From positions 1 to 30,506 of the forward strand of contig JANQGC010000321.1 in the NCBI GenBank assembly GCA_028277515.1: 30,506 nucleotides of DNA, read 5' to 3'. The notes below the pieces were generated by a model, which was given only the letters and a program-made list of their open reading frames with translations, had not been told where the DNA came from and did not search any database. Of the stretch, positions 22,134-30,073 are shown one piece after another. The DNA is from Anaerolineae bacterium (GTDB lineage: Bacteria; Chloroflexota; Anaerolineae; Promineifilales; Promineifilaceae). Made by a program: the position numbers and the translations under genes. The stretch's first letter is position 1; each line of letters starts with the position of its first letter.

Positions 22134-23126
22134 TCATTGGATGGAATCGGCCATCATGAGCAAATCCTCAATAGTGCCTGGTCCGAAGAGAACATAGACG
22201 TGTCCCGCTTTTTGCCAGAGCAGCGCCGCTTCATCGACACCGTTTAATGGCCGCAGGGCGACACCCGCCACTCCGTCAACCGCGATCTCCTCAAAAGTAA
22301 CCGCCTGGCTGGGCAAAGGCAGCAGTAAAGTGCTCGCCCAATCAATGCTTTGCGCAATGCGCCGTGCTTCTTCCGGTTCTGTGCCCAGGACTTGCAAGAA
22401 GGCTTCGCCCAAAACGGTGGGATCAACGTCTGCCGGATATTCTACCAGGGGACTTTCAGCCTGGATGAAGGTATATTCTTCCCAATTCTGTTCGATACCA
22501 GGGAAGACAACAACATCCACGCGCTGCCCGTCCAAGCTGTCGGCCAGCAGGTTGGGATCGGCCCCTACGGCTTCAACGATGGCCCGCGATGCTGCAACAT
22601 CAATAATCAAATAGCCGTCACCTCCTTCTATTACAACAATTTCTTCAGGCTCTCCCAACCCGCTGAGTGTGCGTGGTTTGAGGCCTGTATTTCGGCCGGC
22701 TTCGGCCAGGGAATCGACGGCCGAGGTTGCGCCCGGCTCGCGTCTAATGTGGAATTCTCCTGGTGAAAGTCCCTCGTCGGCCAGTTGTTCCAGGAGAGCC
22801 AACTGTTCAGGTGAAATGGAAAGAGGGGCAAATTTCTGGACACGGAATAAGCCTAGAAAATCGCCGGCCGCTGCCTGAACGGAAGGAAAACTGAACAGGA
22901 CAGTGATGATTAAAACAAAGGAAGTAGCAACAGCGATTGATCGTCGTTTAAGTAACATTTCTAATCTCCTTATCCAACCAGGTGATTGGAATTCATCTTG
23001 TGGTTTAAGTTTGGCCTGCAAGCGGGCAAAGGATTCTTTGGCCGGTGCGGGAGCATCCTGCGCGCCAGGCGCTAACAACGATAAGTGATCGAGCGTTTCT
23101 TGGATCTCTTTTTCTTGATTGGTCAT
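22134..23126 (-). CDS. Single-pass membrane protein, probable anti-sigma factor
   Basis: This 330-residue protein has a cytoplasmic N-terminus (about 1-60), one transmembrane helix (about 64-81, SIAVATSFVLIITVLFSF) and an extracytoplasmic domain. The last ~90 residues (VTFEEIAVDGVAGVALRPLN, then AALLWQKAGHVYVLFGPG and IEDLLMMADSI) resemble DUF4367-type anti-sigma sensor domains. No HxxxCxxC zinc anti-sigma motif is present; the N-terminus has no Cys. The ECF sigma gene directly upstream (32 bases) makes an anti-sigma role likely: it would hold sigma at the membrane until a signal reaches the outer domain. ATG 23126 is preferred with GGAGAAG just upstream; the frame also has ATGs at 23138 and 23141. 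Confidence 0.72.
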   Translation of the reverse strand: MTNQEKEIQETLDHLSLLAPGAQDAPAPAKESFARLQAKLKPQDEFQSPGWIRRLEMLLKRRSIAVATSFVLIITVLFSFPSVQAAAGDFLGLFRVQKFAPLSISPEQLALLEQLADEGLSPGEFHIRREPGATSAVDSLAEAGRNTGLKPRTLSGLGEPEEIVVIEGGDGYLIIDVAASRAIVEAVGADPNLLADSLDGQRVDVVVFPGIEQNWEEYTFIQAESPLVEYPADVDPTVLGEAFLQVLGTEPEEARRIAQSIDWASTLLLPLPSQAVTFEEIAVDGVAGVALRPLNGVDEAALLWQKAGHVYVLFGPGTIEDLLMMADSIQ

Positions 23127-23158
23127 GGTCTTCTCCATCATTTTCAGACCCTTGAGGT

Positions 23159-23731
23159 CTATTCTTCATACACTTCACGAAAGGCACGGGCTGCGCGGGC
23201 TAACAATGTGCCCACAGAACCGGGCGCGATGTCGCAGGCTTCAGCACACTGCGCATAACTGAGGCCCATTTGGCGCAGGATTAACAGTTGGGCCTGTCGT
23301 TGGGGTAGTTGGGCCAGGGCGGAGCGAACGGCCGTTTCTTGCTCTTGCTGCTCAACCTGCGCTTCCGCTCCCGGACCGCCCTGGGGATCGGGAACCAACA
23401 ACATGTCGCGCCCCCACCGTCGTTTACGGCTTTTCAAGGCATCATAGCCCAGGTTCGTGGCCACTCGATACAGCCAGGCGCTGATATTCTGCTCATTTTT
23501 CAGGTTCGATTTACGAAAGGCATGCCGGTACAATTTAATAAACGCATCCTGGGTTAATTCTTCGGCCTCGTCGCGATTGCCGACAAGACGAAAGAGCAGC
23601 CCATAAACCCGGTCATAATGGCGATAGAACAGCGTTTCAAACGAGGTTTCATCGCCCTGGCGAATGCGTTCGAGCAAGAAATTATCGGTTAAAGCAGTCA
23701 CATTTTCTCCGGAGTGATCGAATTCGTTCAC
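23159..23731 (-). CDS. ECF-type RNA polymerase sigma factor
   Basis: This 190-residue sigma-70 family protein has region 2 (LLERIRQGDETSFETLFYRHYDRVYG, then RDEAEELTQDAFIKLYRHA and WLYRVATNLGYDALKSRKRR) and region 4 (LAQLPQRQAQLLILRQMGLSY, then AQCAEACDIAPGSVGTLLARAARAFREV). Regions 1.2 and 3 are absent, as in ECF sigmas. The linker has a Gly/Pro-rich and Gln/Glu-rich stretch (DPQGGPGAEAQVEQQEQE). GTG 23731 is used with GGTGA shortly upstream. It is followed by the anti-sigma-like gene, the classical arrangement, and is divergent from the fusion enzyme gene. Its regulon may include its own operon; no ECF promoter was recognised. Confidence 0.93.
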   Translation of the reverse strand: MNEFDHSGENVTALTDNFLLERIRQGDETSFETLFYRHYDRVYGLLFRLVGNRDEAEELTQDAFIKLYRHAFRKSNLKNEQNISAWLYRVATNLGYDALKSRKRRWGRDMLLVPDPQGGPGAEAQVEQQEQETAVRSALAQLPQRQAQLLILRQMGLSYAQCAEACDIAPGSVGTLLARAARAFREVYEE

Positions 23732-23835
23732 TTTTCACCCTTCTAAACGACGTGGGCTAAGGTTTTGTGACAGAGAGGGTGAGTAGCGGGTGGCGAGTTG
23801 CGAGAACATGTGATTATTATAGCAGGGTTCGAGTT

Positions 23836-23856
23836 GGCCGATTTGCCAAATCGGCC
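23836..23856 (+). promoter_or_regulatory. Leader hairpin before the fusion gene
   Basis: GGCCGATTT (23836-23844) and AAATCGGCC (23848-23856) pair perfectly around a 3-base loop, ending four bases before AAAGGAAA, the ribosome site of the gene starting at 23872. In RNA it would lie just 5' of the Shine-Dalgarno and might modulate translation. No promoter is clear; TATTAT at 23815-23820 is the best -10 candidate. Confidence 0.4.
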
Positions 23857-23871
23857 GACAAAAGGAAATCT

Positions 23872-26800
23872 ATGATGAGTGATATTGCAGAACAACGGCC
23901 CCGTTTTTCAGCGGTTGAGGCGATGCAAATCGCTGCTAATTTTTTCGGCCGTCACGCTGTTAAAGCCAAACCATTGCCCAGCGATCGGGATCAGAATTTC
24001 TACCTGGAAGAAAAAGATGGTTCAGTCTGCGTCCTAAAAATCGCCGGAGCAGCGGAAGATGAGGCAGTTCTGGATATGCAGAACAAGGCGCTGGCCCACC
24101 TGGCTCAATCTGCGGTGGCCGGACTTATGCCCAGGCTGTACCCTTCATCTTCAGGCCAAAACCTGGTACAGGTTGATAGTAAAACCGGCCGTCACCATTT
24201 TGTGAGGTTATTGGACTGGAAAAAAGGTGTGCCGTTGGCCGAGGTAAATCCCCATCCGGCGCAGTTACTGCGGCATATCGGGCGCGTATTGGGCCAGATG
24301 GACCAGGCGTTGCTCGATTTCCGCCACCCGGCCCTGAAGCGGAAGCTGGCCTGGGACATGAAGCATGCGGCCGAGATCGTCGGCCGAAACAGTCAATTGA
24401 TCGCTGATGCGCAGCAGCGCGATTTGGTTACTATGTTTCTTAATCGATTCCGGGAACATGTGCTGTCCCGACTGCCGAACCTGCGGTGCAGCGCCATTCA
24501 TAATGACGGCAATGACTATAATTTTCTGGTTTCTGAAGAAAAAAAAGTAGAGCGTCGCTTGACCGGAATCATCGACTTTGGCGACATGGTCGGCAGCTAT
24601 ACGGTTTTTGAAATCGCTGTCGCGGCCGCTTATATCATGCTGAACAAGGCTGATCCCTTTCGCGCTGCAAGCACCCTGGTCGCCGGCTATCATACTGTTC
24701 TGCCTCTCACTGATTTGGAATTGACCTTACTGCCGCACCTGGTCGCTATGCGCCTGTGTACCAGCGTGGTCATGTCCGCCCGGCAGCAGGTCAGGGAACC
24801 GGATAACCGCTATCTTTCGATCAGCGAACGGCCGGCCTGGAACCTCTTGGAAAAGTTAGCTAGCATGCCACCTTTATTATTCGAGATCCGACTACGGAAA
24901 GCGTGCGAATTGGTTCCCTATCCAGGACATGACAACCTGGTTCAGTGGCTTGAGGCACATAAGGATCAATTTGCGCCGCTTCTGCCTGTTGACCTGCGGA
25001 CGGAAGGCTGCCTGGTGTTCGATTGGAGCGTGGGCAGTCTGGCCATGGGCAACCCGGAGGATTTCGGTGATCCGCAGCAATCGGCCGAGAAAATCGAGAG
25101 TTGGCTGGCGTCGGCAGATGTACAAGTAGGGGTCGGCCAATATAATGAAGCCCGGTTGGTCTATACGACAGACCAGTTTCAAGAGGGAGCCGGCGAGTGG
25201 CGAACCATTCATATCGGGATGGATTTTTTCATGCCACCAGCCACGCCGGTTTACGCACCCCTGGATGGTGTGGTTCATAGTTTTCGAGATAATGATTTGC
25301 CGCGTGATTATGGACCCACGATTATCCTACGGCATGACCCGCCGGATGGACCAATATTTTATACCTTATATGGTCATTTAAGCCGCGAGTCTTTGTTTGG
25401 ACTGGAAACGGGTGTGGCCATCAAGAAAGGCCAGGAATTCTGTCAAATAGGTGATATTCCGGTGAACGGTGGCTGGTCGCCCCACCTGCATTTCCAAATA
25501 ATGGGCGATCTACTGGGAAATGCGGGCAATTTCCCCGGCGCTGCCGCCGCGAGTTGGCGGGAGGAATGGTTGAGTTTATGCCCTGATCCTAGCTTGATCG
25601 TGGGTATTCCTGCTGATCGTTTTCTGCGGCCGGATGCGGATAAGGAAGCGTTGCTCGCCGGGCGACGGGAACACCTGGGATCGTCTCTGAGTATTTCTTA
25701 CCAGAAGCCACTGCACATCCTGCGCGGCCGGCGGCAGTATCTTTACGATCAAGACGGCCGTCCTTACCTGGATGTGGTTAACAATGTCGCTCATGTGGGG
25801 CACAGCCATCCGCATGTGGTTAACGCTTTGGCACGGCAGGCGGCCGTGCTGAACACCAACACGCGTTATCTGCATCCCAATATTGTTTCCTATGCTGAAA
25901 GGTTGCTGGCTCTCTTTCCAAAGCCATTAGAGGTATGCTTCTTTGTCTGCTCAGGCAGTGAAGCCAATGAACTGGCCTTGCGCCTGGCCCGAACTTACAC
26001 ACAGGCGGAGGATTTAATCGTCCTGGATGGTGCATATCATGGCAACACGCAGGCGTTGATCGACAGCAGTCCCTACAAACATGACGGCCCAGGAGGCAAA
26101 GGAACTCCCGCTCATGTCCATAAGGTGCTGATGCCCGATCCATATCGTGGTCCATACAAGGGGTACACCCTGGAAAGCGGCCGGCGTTATGCCGATCATA
26201 TAGCGCAGGCTGCTCAAGAAGTGACGGGAAATAACGAGGCTCTCGCCAGTTTCATTTGTGAATCACTGTTAGGTTGCGGGGGACAGATTGTGCTGCCCGA
26301 AGGAACCCTGGCGCTCGCTTTTGATCATGTTCGCGCGGCGGGCGGGGTGTGTATCGCCGACGAGGTGCAGGTTGGTTTCGGTCGTGTCGGCACGCACTTT
26401 TGGGGATTTGAAACGCAGGGGGTTGTACCGGATATTGTGACGATGGGCAAACCGATGGGCAATGGCCACCCCCTGGCGGCGGTGGTCACTACGCGGGAAA
26501 TCGCTGACGCTTTTGCCAATGGGATGGAGTATTTTAACACCTTTGGCGGCAACCCCGTCTCCTGTGCTGTGGGTTCGGCCGTGCTTGATGTCATTGAGGG
26601 TGAGGGATTGCAGGGCAATGCTCGCCATGTCGGCCAGTTGCTGCGCCGTGATTTACAGGATTTGATGGACCGCCATGCAATCATTGGCGATGTGCGCGGG
26701 TTGGGTCTATTTATTGGCGTTGAGCTTGTGCGTGATCGGGAGACCCTGGAACCGGCCGCGACCGAAGCCACTTATATCGTTGAACGGATGAAGGAGGAAG

Positions 26801-26937
26801 GCATTTTGCTGAGCATTGACGGGCCGTTGCATAATGTCTTGAAGCTGAAGCCGCCCCTGGTTTTTAATGAGGAAAATAGTGTGCGACTGGTCAAAACATT
26901 GGACAAAATCCTGGCCGAAGATCCGGCTCAGATTTAG
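23872..26937 (+). CDS. Three-domain fusion: APH-type kinase, M23 peptidase, class III aminotransferase/phospholyase
   Basis: This 1021-residue cytoplasmic protein joins three enzymes. Residues ~1-340: a choline/hydroxylysine-kinase-like APH domain ([13 protein letters not shown], catalytic loop [11 protein letters not shown] with H210 and D212, IIDFGD with D235). Residues ~440-560: an M23 metallopeptidase domain with HIGMD (H447, D451), YGHLS (H502) and PHLHFQ (H538, H540), so the metal site looks intact. Residues ~600-1021: a class III PLP enzyme with [25 protein letters not shown] (D830) and [13 protein letters not shown] (PLP lysine K860). Kinase and aminotransferase resemble the human hydroxylysine kinase and the ETNPPL/PHYKPL ammoniophospholyases. 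A phosphorylate-then-eliminate reaction on an amino alcohol is inferred. The M23 domain without signal peptide is puzzling. ATG 23872 follows AAAGGAAA; the frame is open upstream to 23767. Confidence 0.9.
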   Translation: MMSDIAEQRPRFSAVEAMQIAANFFGRHAVKAKPLPSDRDQNFYLEEKDGSVCVLKIAGAAEDEAVLDMQNKALAHLAQSAVAGLMPRLYPSSSGQNLVQVDSKTGRHHFVRLLDWKKGVPLAEVNPHPAQLLRHIGRVLGQMDQALLDFRHPALKRKLAWDMKHAAEIVGRNSQLIADAQQRDLVTMFLNRFREHVLSRLPNLRCSAIHNDGNDYNFLVSEEKKVERRLTGIIDFGDMVGSYTVFEIAVAAAYIMLNKADPFRAASTLVAGYHTVLPLTDLELTLLPHLVAMRLCTSVVMSARQQVREPDNRYLSISERPAWNLLEKLASMPPLLFEIRLRKACELVPYPGHDNLVQWLEAHKDQFAPLLPVDLRTEGCLVFDWSVGSLAMGNPEDFGDPQQSAEKIESWLASADVQVGVGQYNEARLVYTTDQFQEGAGEWRTIHIGMDFFMPPATPVYAPLDGVVHSFRDNDLPRDYGPTIILRHDPPDGPIFYTLYGHLSRESLFGLETGVAIKKGQEFCQIGDIPVNGGWSPHLHFQIMGDLLGNAGNFPGAAAASWREEWLSLCPDPSLIVGIPADRFLRPDADKEALLAGRREHLGSSLSISYQKPLHILRGRRQYLYDQDGRPYLDVVNNVAHVGHSHPHVVNALARQAAVLNTNTRYLHPNIVSYAERLLALFPKPLEVCFFVCSGSEANELALRLARTYTQAEDLIVLDGAYHGNTQALIDSSPYKHDGPGGKGTPAHVHKVLMPDPYRGPYKGYTLESGRRYADHIAQAAQEVTGNNEALASFICESLLGCGGQIVLPEGTLALAFDHVRAAGGVCIADEVQVGFGRVGTHFWGFETQGVVPDIVTMGKPMGNGHPLAAVVTTREIADAFANGMEYFNTFGGNPVSCAVGSAVLDVIEGEGLQGNARHVGQLLRRDLQDLMDRHAIIGDVRGLGLFIGVELVRDRETLEPAATEATYIVERMKEEGILLSIDGPLHNVLKLKPPLVFNEENSVRLVKTLDKILAEDPAQI

Positions 26938-27021
26938 AGATTAAGCATTATTATTCTTCTGATTTGATTTGGTTGCTTTCGATATAAAGCTATGGCATTA
27001 TGGACAGGGAAGTAATTAGCC

Positions 27022-27054
27022 AAGTGACTGTCACTTCCGAAGTGACTGTCACTT
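27022..27054. repeat. Twin palindrome repeat, copy 2
   Basis: Two identical units AAGTGACTGTCACTT (27022-27036 and 27040-27054) are separated by CCG. Unlike copies 1 and 3 both units carry T at the centre, so they are also a direct repeat. It ends 19 bases before the VOC gene start, between the fusion gene and the VOC/zinc-ribbon cluster, leaving no room for a promoter downstream of it. Confidence 0.8.
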
Positions 27055-27073
27055 TAAAAATAGGAGATGAAAA

Positions 27074-27445
27074 ATGACCCGTGTTACCCACTTCGATATA
27101 TCGGCCGAAGATCCGCAACGAGCGATGAGTTTTTACGAAAATGTATTTGGCTGGCAGTTTAATAAATGGGCCGGACCAATGGAATACTGGTTGGTCACCA
27201 CCGGTGCGGATGACAAACCGGGTATCAATGGTGGCCTGGCCCTGCGAGAAGAAGGCGCCCCGGCAACCACGGTGTATACCATTGATGTCGACTCATTGGA
27301 AGATTTTCTGTCCAAAGTCGAAGCGAATGGGGGCAAAGTCGTTCAGCCAAAAGGAGCGATTCAAGGTGTTGGGTGGTTTGCCATGGTCCAGGATTCGGAA
27401 GGCAATATGTTTGGCTTGATGGAAGAGGATACCTCGGCCGAATAA
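27074..27445 (+). CDS. VOC-superfamily protein (glyoxalase-like)
   Basis: This 123-residue VOC-fold protein reads TRVTHFDISAEDPQRAMSFYENVFGWQFNKW, then GPMEYWLVTTGADDKPGINGGLA, VYTIDVDSLEDFLSKVEANGG and GVGWFAMVQDSEGNMFGLMEED. H6 and the C-terminal E (in MEED) occupy the usual metal-ligand positions, and the pattern is that of the hydroxylase-like VOC subgroup described as 'predicted enzyme related to lactoylglutathione lyase'. AGGAGATG precedes the ATG. Its TAA runs straight into the ATG of the zinc-ribbon gene (TAAATG), so the two are translated together. Substrate unknown. Confidence 0.88.
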   Translation: MTRVTHFDISAEDPQRAMSFYENVFGWQFNKWAGPMEYWLVTTGADDKPGINGGLALREEGAPATTVYTIDVDSLEDFLSKVEANGGKVVQPKGAIQGVGWFAMVQDSEGNMFGLMEEDTSAE

Positions 27446-28714
27446 ATGAGTGATTCATTACCAGATTTATCTTTAAAGGGATTTGTGCAAACCGAATCGG
27501 CTGTGCCTGGCATTTTCGTCTTCGCGCCCGCGCCGAAAAAGGAGAAGTTGGATGAGGTTGTGCGCTTTAGCTGCCCACAATGTGGCGGGCAGACGGCGTA
27601 CAGTGTCGAGGATGGCGGGCTGACCTGCACCTTCTGCGGCTATCATGAAGCGCCGAAACAGGAAGTGGTTGGTTTGCGCGCCGAGAGTTTCGAGTTTACG
27701 GTCGATACCGTAGAAAGGGCGGTTAATGGTTGGGGCGAGGCGCGCAAGGAGCTGATCTGCGATGCTTGCGGTGCCCAAATTTCTCTGCCGGAAGGCTCTC
27801 TGGCGACCTCATGTCCCTTTTGTGCTTCCAACAAGGTGATTCACCATCGTGCGGCCCAGGATCTACTGCGGCCGCGCTTTCTGGTTCCTTTTCAAATTGA
27901 GGAACGAGATTGCATAACAAAGGTGAAAGAATGGTTGGGTGACTCCTGGATGGTTCCCAGGGATCTGCGGCGCATGGCCGTAGTGTCCGATTTTGTGCCC
28001 ATGTATTTGCCCTATTGGACCTTCACAGCGCGGGCAGATGCCACCTGGAAAGCCCAGGTTGGGCGCACGGAGACTTATCGCAGTGGGGGCAAAACAAAAC
28101 GGCGTACGGTTTGGCGCTGGGAAAACGGGCAGGTGGACCGCGAGTTTTCTGACTTATTGGTGCGTGGAACCCGCCATGTCAGCACTCATTTACTAAGTGA
28201 AATTGGGGATTTCAACTTGAATGACCTGGTTCCCTACGATGCGTCCTACCTGGCCGGCATGCAGGCCCAGGCTTATGAAGTGAGCATGGAGGCGGCCTGG
28301 CAGAAAGCGCGCCAGGAAATGCGCGAGGAAACCAAGAAAAAATGTCGCGATCAAGCCTCGACCAACAAAATTCGCAATTTCAGTATGCACCTCGATTTTG
28401 CCGACGAAAGCTGGCGCTATATTCTGCTGCCTGTTTATATCAATACCTACCGATTTGAAGACAAACCCTTCCAGCTTTTGATCAATGGCCAGACGGGCAA
28501 GTTGGCCGGCCAACGCCCGGCCGATTGGCGCAAGATCGCCTTTGTATCCGCAGGTTTAATGCTACCCGGCATCTTGATTTTCTTGATTCTGCTGCTCTTT
28601 TTCCCGGACTCTTTTGAGTCGGGTGGTGGTTTCTGGTCACTTATCCTATTCCTGGGCGGCATGTTAATTTCCATCGGCATCGCTTACACGGCGTCGAAGC
28701 TGGATGATGTATGA
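27446..28714 (+). CDS. Zinc-ribbon membrane protein with two C-terminal helices (paralogue 1)
   Basis: This 422-residue protein has two CxxC...CxxC zinc ribbons: C43/C46 with C61/C64 (CPQCGGQT, CTFCGY) and C105/C108 with C123/C126 (CDACGAQ, CPFCAS). A central soluble domain follows (RPRFLVPFQIEER, MYLPYWTFTARADATWKAQVG), then two hydrophobic helices at about 366-386 and 394-416. The second protein (28763) repeats the same plan and motifs with one ribbon, so they are paralogues. Such proteins are often labelled as helicases because of the ribbons, but no helicase motif exists here. The ATG follows the VOC stop directly with no close Shine-Dalgarno, implying translational coupling. Function unknown; a membrane-tethered metal- or protein-binding complex is conceivable. 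Confidence 0.8.
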   Translation: MSDSLPDLSLKGFVQTESAVPGIFVFAPAPKKEKLDEVVRFSCPQCGGQTAYSVEDGGLTCTFCGYHEAPKQEVVGLRAESFEFTVDTVERAVNGWGEARKELICDACGAQISLPEGSLATSCPFCASNKVIHHRAAQDLLRPRFLVPFQIEERDCITKVKEWLGDSWMVPRDLRRMAVVSDFVPMYLPYWTFTARADATWKAQVGRTETYRSGGKTKRRTVWRWENGQVDREFSDLLVRGTRHVSTHLLSEIGDFNLNDLVPYDASYLAGMQAQAYEVSMEAAWQKARQEMREETKKKCRDQASTNKIRNFSMHLDFADESWRYILLPVYINTYRFEDKPFQLLINGQTGKLAGQRPADWRKIAFVSAGLMLPGILIFLILLLFFPDSFESGGGFWSLILFLGGMLISIGIAYTASKLDDV

Positions 28715-28720
28715 AAATAG

Positions 28721-28749
28721 GTGACAGTCACTTCTAAAGTGACTGTCAC
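28721..28749. repeat. Twin palindrome repeat, copy 3
   Basis: GTGACAGTCACTT (28721-28733), CTA, and AAGTGACTGTCAC (28737-28749) form a perfect inverted repeat, the same as copy 1 apart from a spacer one base shorter. It begins six bases after the stop of the first zinc-ribbon gene and ends 13 bases before the ATG of the second, where a Shine-Dalgarno would be expected and is missing. No T run follows, so it is not a standard terminator. Confidence 0.8.
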
Positions 28750-28762
28750 CTGCAAATGAACG

Positions 28763-29830
28763 ATGCAAGAGATAGAAAAATATTGGGGACGGCCGCTGCA
28801 GGCCACGATTTGTGAAAATTGTGATTGGGATTATATGCTGCCTCCGGATCAGGAGCTGCCCACTTGCCCGCACTGCTATGGACAGACATTGACGCACCTA
28901 CCAGCGGTTGATGTACGACAAAATGGCGTTCCGGAACTGGTTGTGCCATTTTCCGTCCGCGAAGCGGCCGTGGAAAAGAAGCTCAACCAGTTCAGCAGAC
29001 AATTTTATTTTTCGCCCACAGATTTGCAGGCCAGGAACTTGATCGGCCGCTTGCGCCAGGTTTATATCCCGGCCTGGATGGTGGACAGCGATGTAAATGC
29101 CGTGTGGCAGGTGGAAGCCGGGTTTGATTACCAGGTGGTCAGCCACCAGGAGAAATTTGCCGGCGACAGCTGGCATACACAAGAGGTCAAGGAAACAAAG
29201 GTGCGCTGGGAGACGCGCAAGGGAAAGCTACAGCGCCGGTATGATAATGTGCGCGCCCCGGCTTTGGACGACATTCGGGACGTTCGCGGCCGTTTAGGCG
29301 CGTTTGACAGTGATGGGGCTGTGCCATATGAGCCAACGATACTAGAAGGGTCCATGATCCGGCTGCCCAACCGCGATCCGGAGGATGCCTGGTCGGACAC
29401 CCATCCGACTTTCAAAGTATTGGCGGCCGAAGAATGTCGCCATGCGGCTCGCGCCGACCATATCCGTCAGTACAAATGGCAGGCCGAATATACCAATCAG
29501 AATTGGAGTTTGCTGCTCCTGCCACTGTTTTCGACCTGGTATGTTGACGATGATGGCCGGCCGCAGGCCGTCTTGTTGAACGGCCGGACCGGGCAGATCT
29601 GGGGTGTGATGCGCGCTTCTATGAAACGGGCTAGGCGCTTCACCATCCTGCTGGGCGTCTTCGCCGTCTTGCTTTTCTTGCTCACGATAATCCTGGCTTT
29701 CTGGGAGCCTTCTCTCGCATTCCTCAGCGCATTACTTGGTTTTGGGGTTGGGTTGGGAGCCATTTGGCCCATCATTTACGTCTCACGCTTCAACCGTCAC
29801 CGCAGCACCCAACCTTGGGATAATCCGTAA
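28763..29830 (+). CDS. Zinc-ribbon membrane protein with two C-terminal helices (paralogue 2)
   Basis: This 355-residue paralogue of the preceding protein has one N-terminal ribbon, C17/C20 (CENCDW) with C35/C38 (CPHCYG), a central domain (ELVVPFSVREAAVEKKLNQFSRQF, RQVYIPAWMVDSDVNAVWQVEAG) and near the end NWSLLLLPLFSTWYVDDDG with VLLNGRTGQIWG, matching the upstream protein's ILLPVYINTYRFEDKP and LLINGQTGKLAG. Two helices at about 293-313 and 318-340 close it. No cytoplasmic enzyme motif is visible. The ATG at 28763 lacks a Shine-Dalgarno; the twin palindrome ends 13 bases before it. The pair probably forms a hetero-oligomer at the membrane (inference). Confidence 0.8.
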   Translation: MQEIEKYWGRPLQATICENCDWDYMLPPDQELPTCPHCYGQTLTHLPAVDVRQNGVPELVVPFSVREAAVEKKLNQFSRQFYFSPTDLQARNLIGRLRQVYIPAWMVDSDVNAVWQVEAGFDYQVVSHQEKFAGDSWHTQEVKETKVRWETRKGKLQRRYDNVRAPALDDIRDVRGRLGAFDSDGAVPYEPTILEGSMIRLPNRDPEDAWSDTHPTFKVLAAEECRHAARADHIRQYKWQAEYTNQNWSLLLLPLFSTWYVDDDGRPQAVLLNGRTGQIWGVMRASMKRARRFTILLGVFAVLLFLLTIILAFWEPSLAFLSALLGFGVGLGAIWPIIYVSRFNRHRSTQPWDNP

Positions 29831-29878
29831 GCAGATCGCTTTGTTGTCTTCCAACTTACGTGTAGAATATCCGGGAAT

Positions 29879-29897
29879 GAGAAACGCTTGCGTTTCC
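29879..29897. terminator. Short hairpin after the second zinc-ribbon gene
   Basis: GAAACGC (29881-29887) and GCGTTTC (29890-29896) form a short stem about 50 bases after the stop codon; A-rich rather than T-rich sequence follows. It may contribute to 3' end formation of the zinc-ribbon transcript but is weak on its own. Confidence 0.3.
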
Positions 29898-29985
29898 AAG
29901 ATAAAAGTTATAAAAAATTCCTTTGGATGGTGAATTCTACATTGTGACAAGCACCTCAGAGGTCTTTATGAATCTTGTTTATTTA

Positions 29986-30065
29986 AATGGGTAAACCTCG
30001 TAACCGCGACATCCATTTCGCGCTCTAGTAACGAGGAATAGAATCCTCGGTTACGTTTACCCATT
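29986..30065. repeat. Long inverted repeat between convergent genes
   Basis: The outer arm 29986-30006 (AATGGGTAAA, then CTCGTAACCG) pairs with 30048-30065 (CGGTTACG, then TTTACCCATT) with a small bulge, and an inner CGAGGA/TCCTCG hairpin lies at 30032-30049. It sits between the zinc-ribbon gene and the convergent MATE gene, ending eight bases from the latter's stop. It probably acts as a two-way transcription barrier or is a small repetitive element. Confidence 0.55.
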
Positions 30066-30073
30066 GGCCGCCT

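Noticed and set aside
23767..23871. 35-codon N-terminal extension of the fusion enzyme
   Set aside because: Low-complexity, covers a leader hairpin, and AAAGGAAA fits ATG 23872.
27022..27054. CRISPR-like direct repeats
   Set aside because: Only two 15-bp units with a 3-base gap; no spacers, no cas genes.
27446..29830. Helicase or PriA-like function for the zinc-ribbon proteins
   Set aside because: Only the zinc ribbons are suggestive; no Walker A/B or helicase motifs, and both end in membrane helices.
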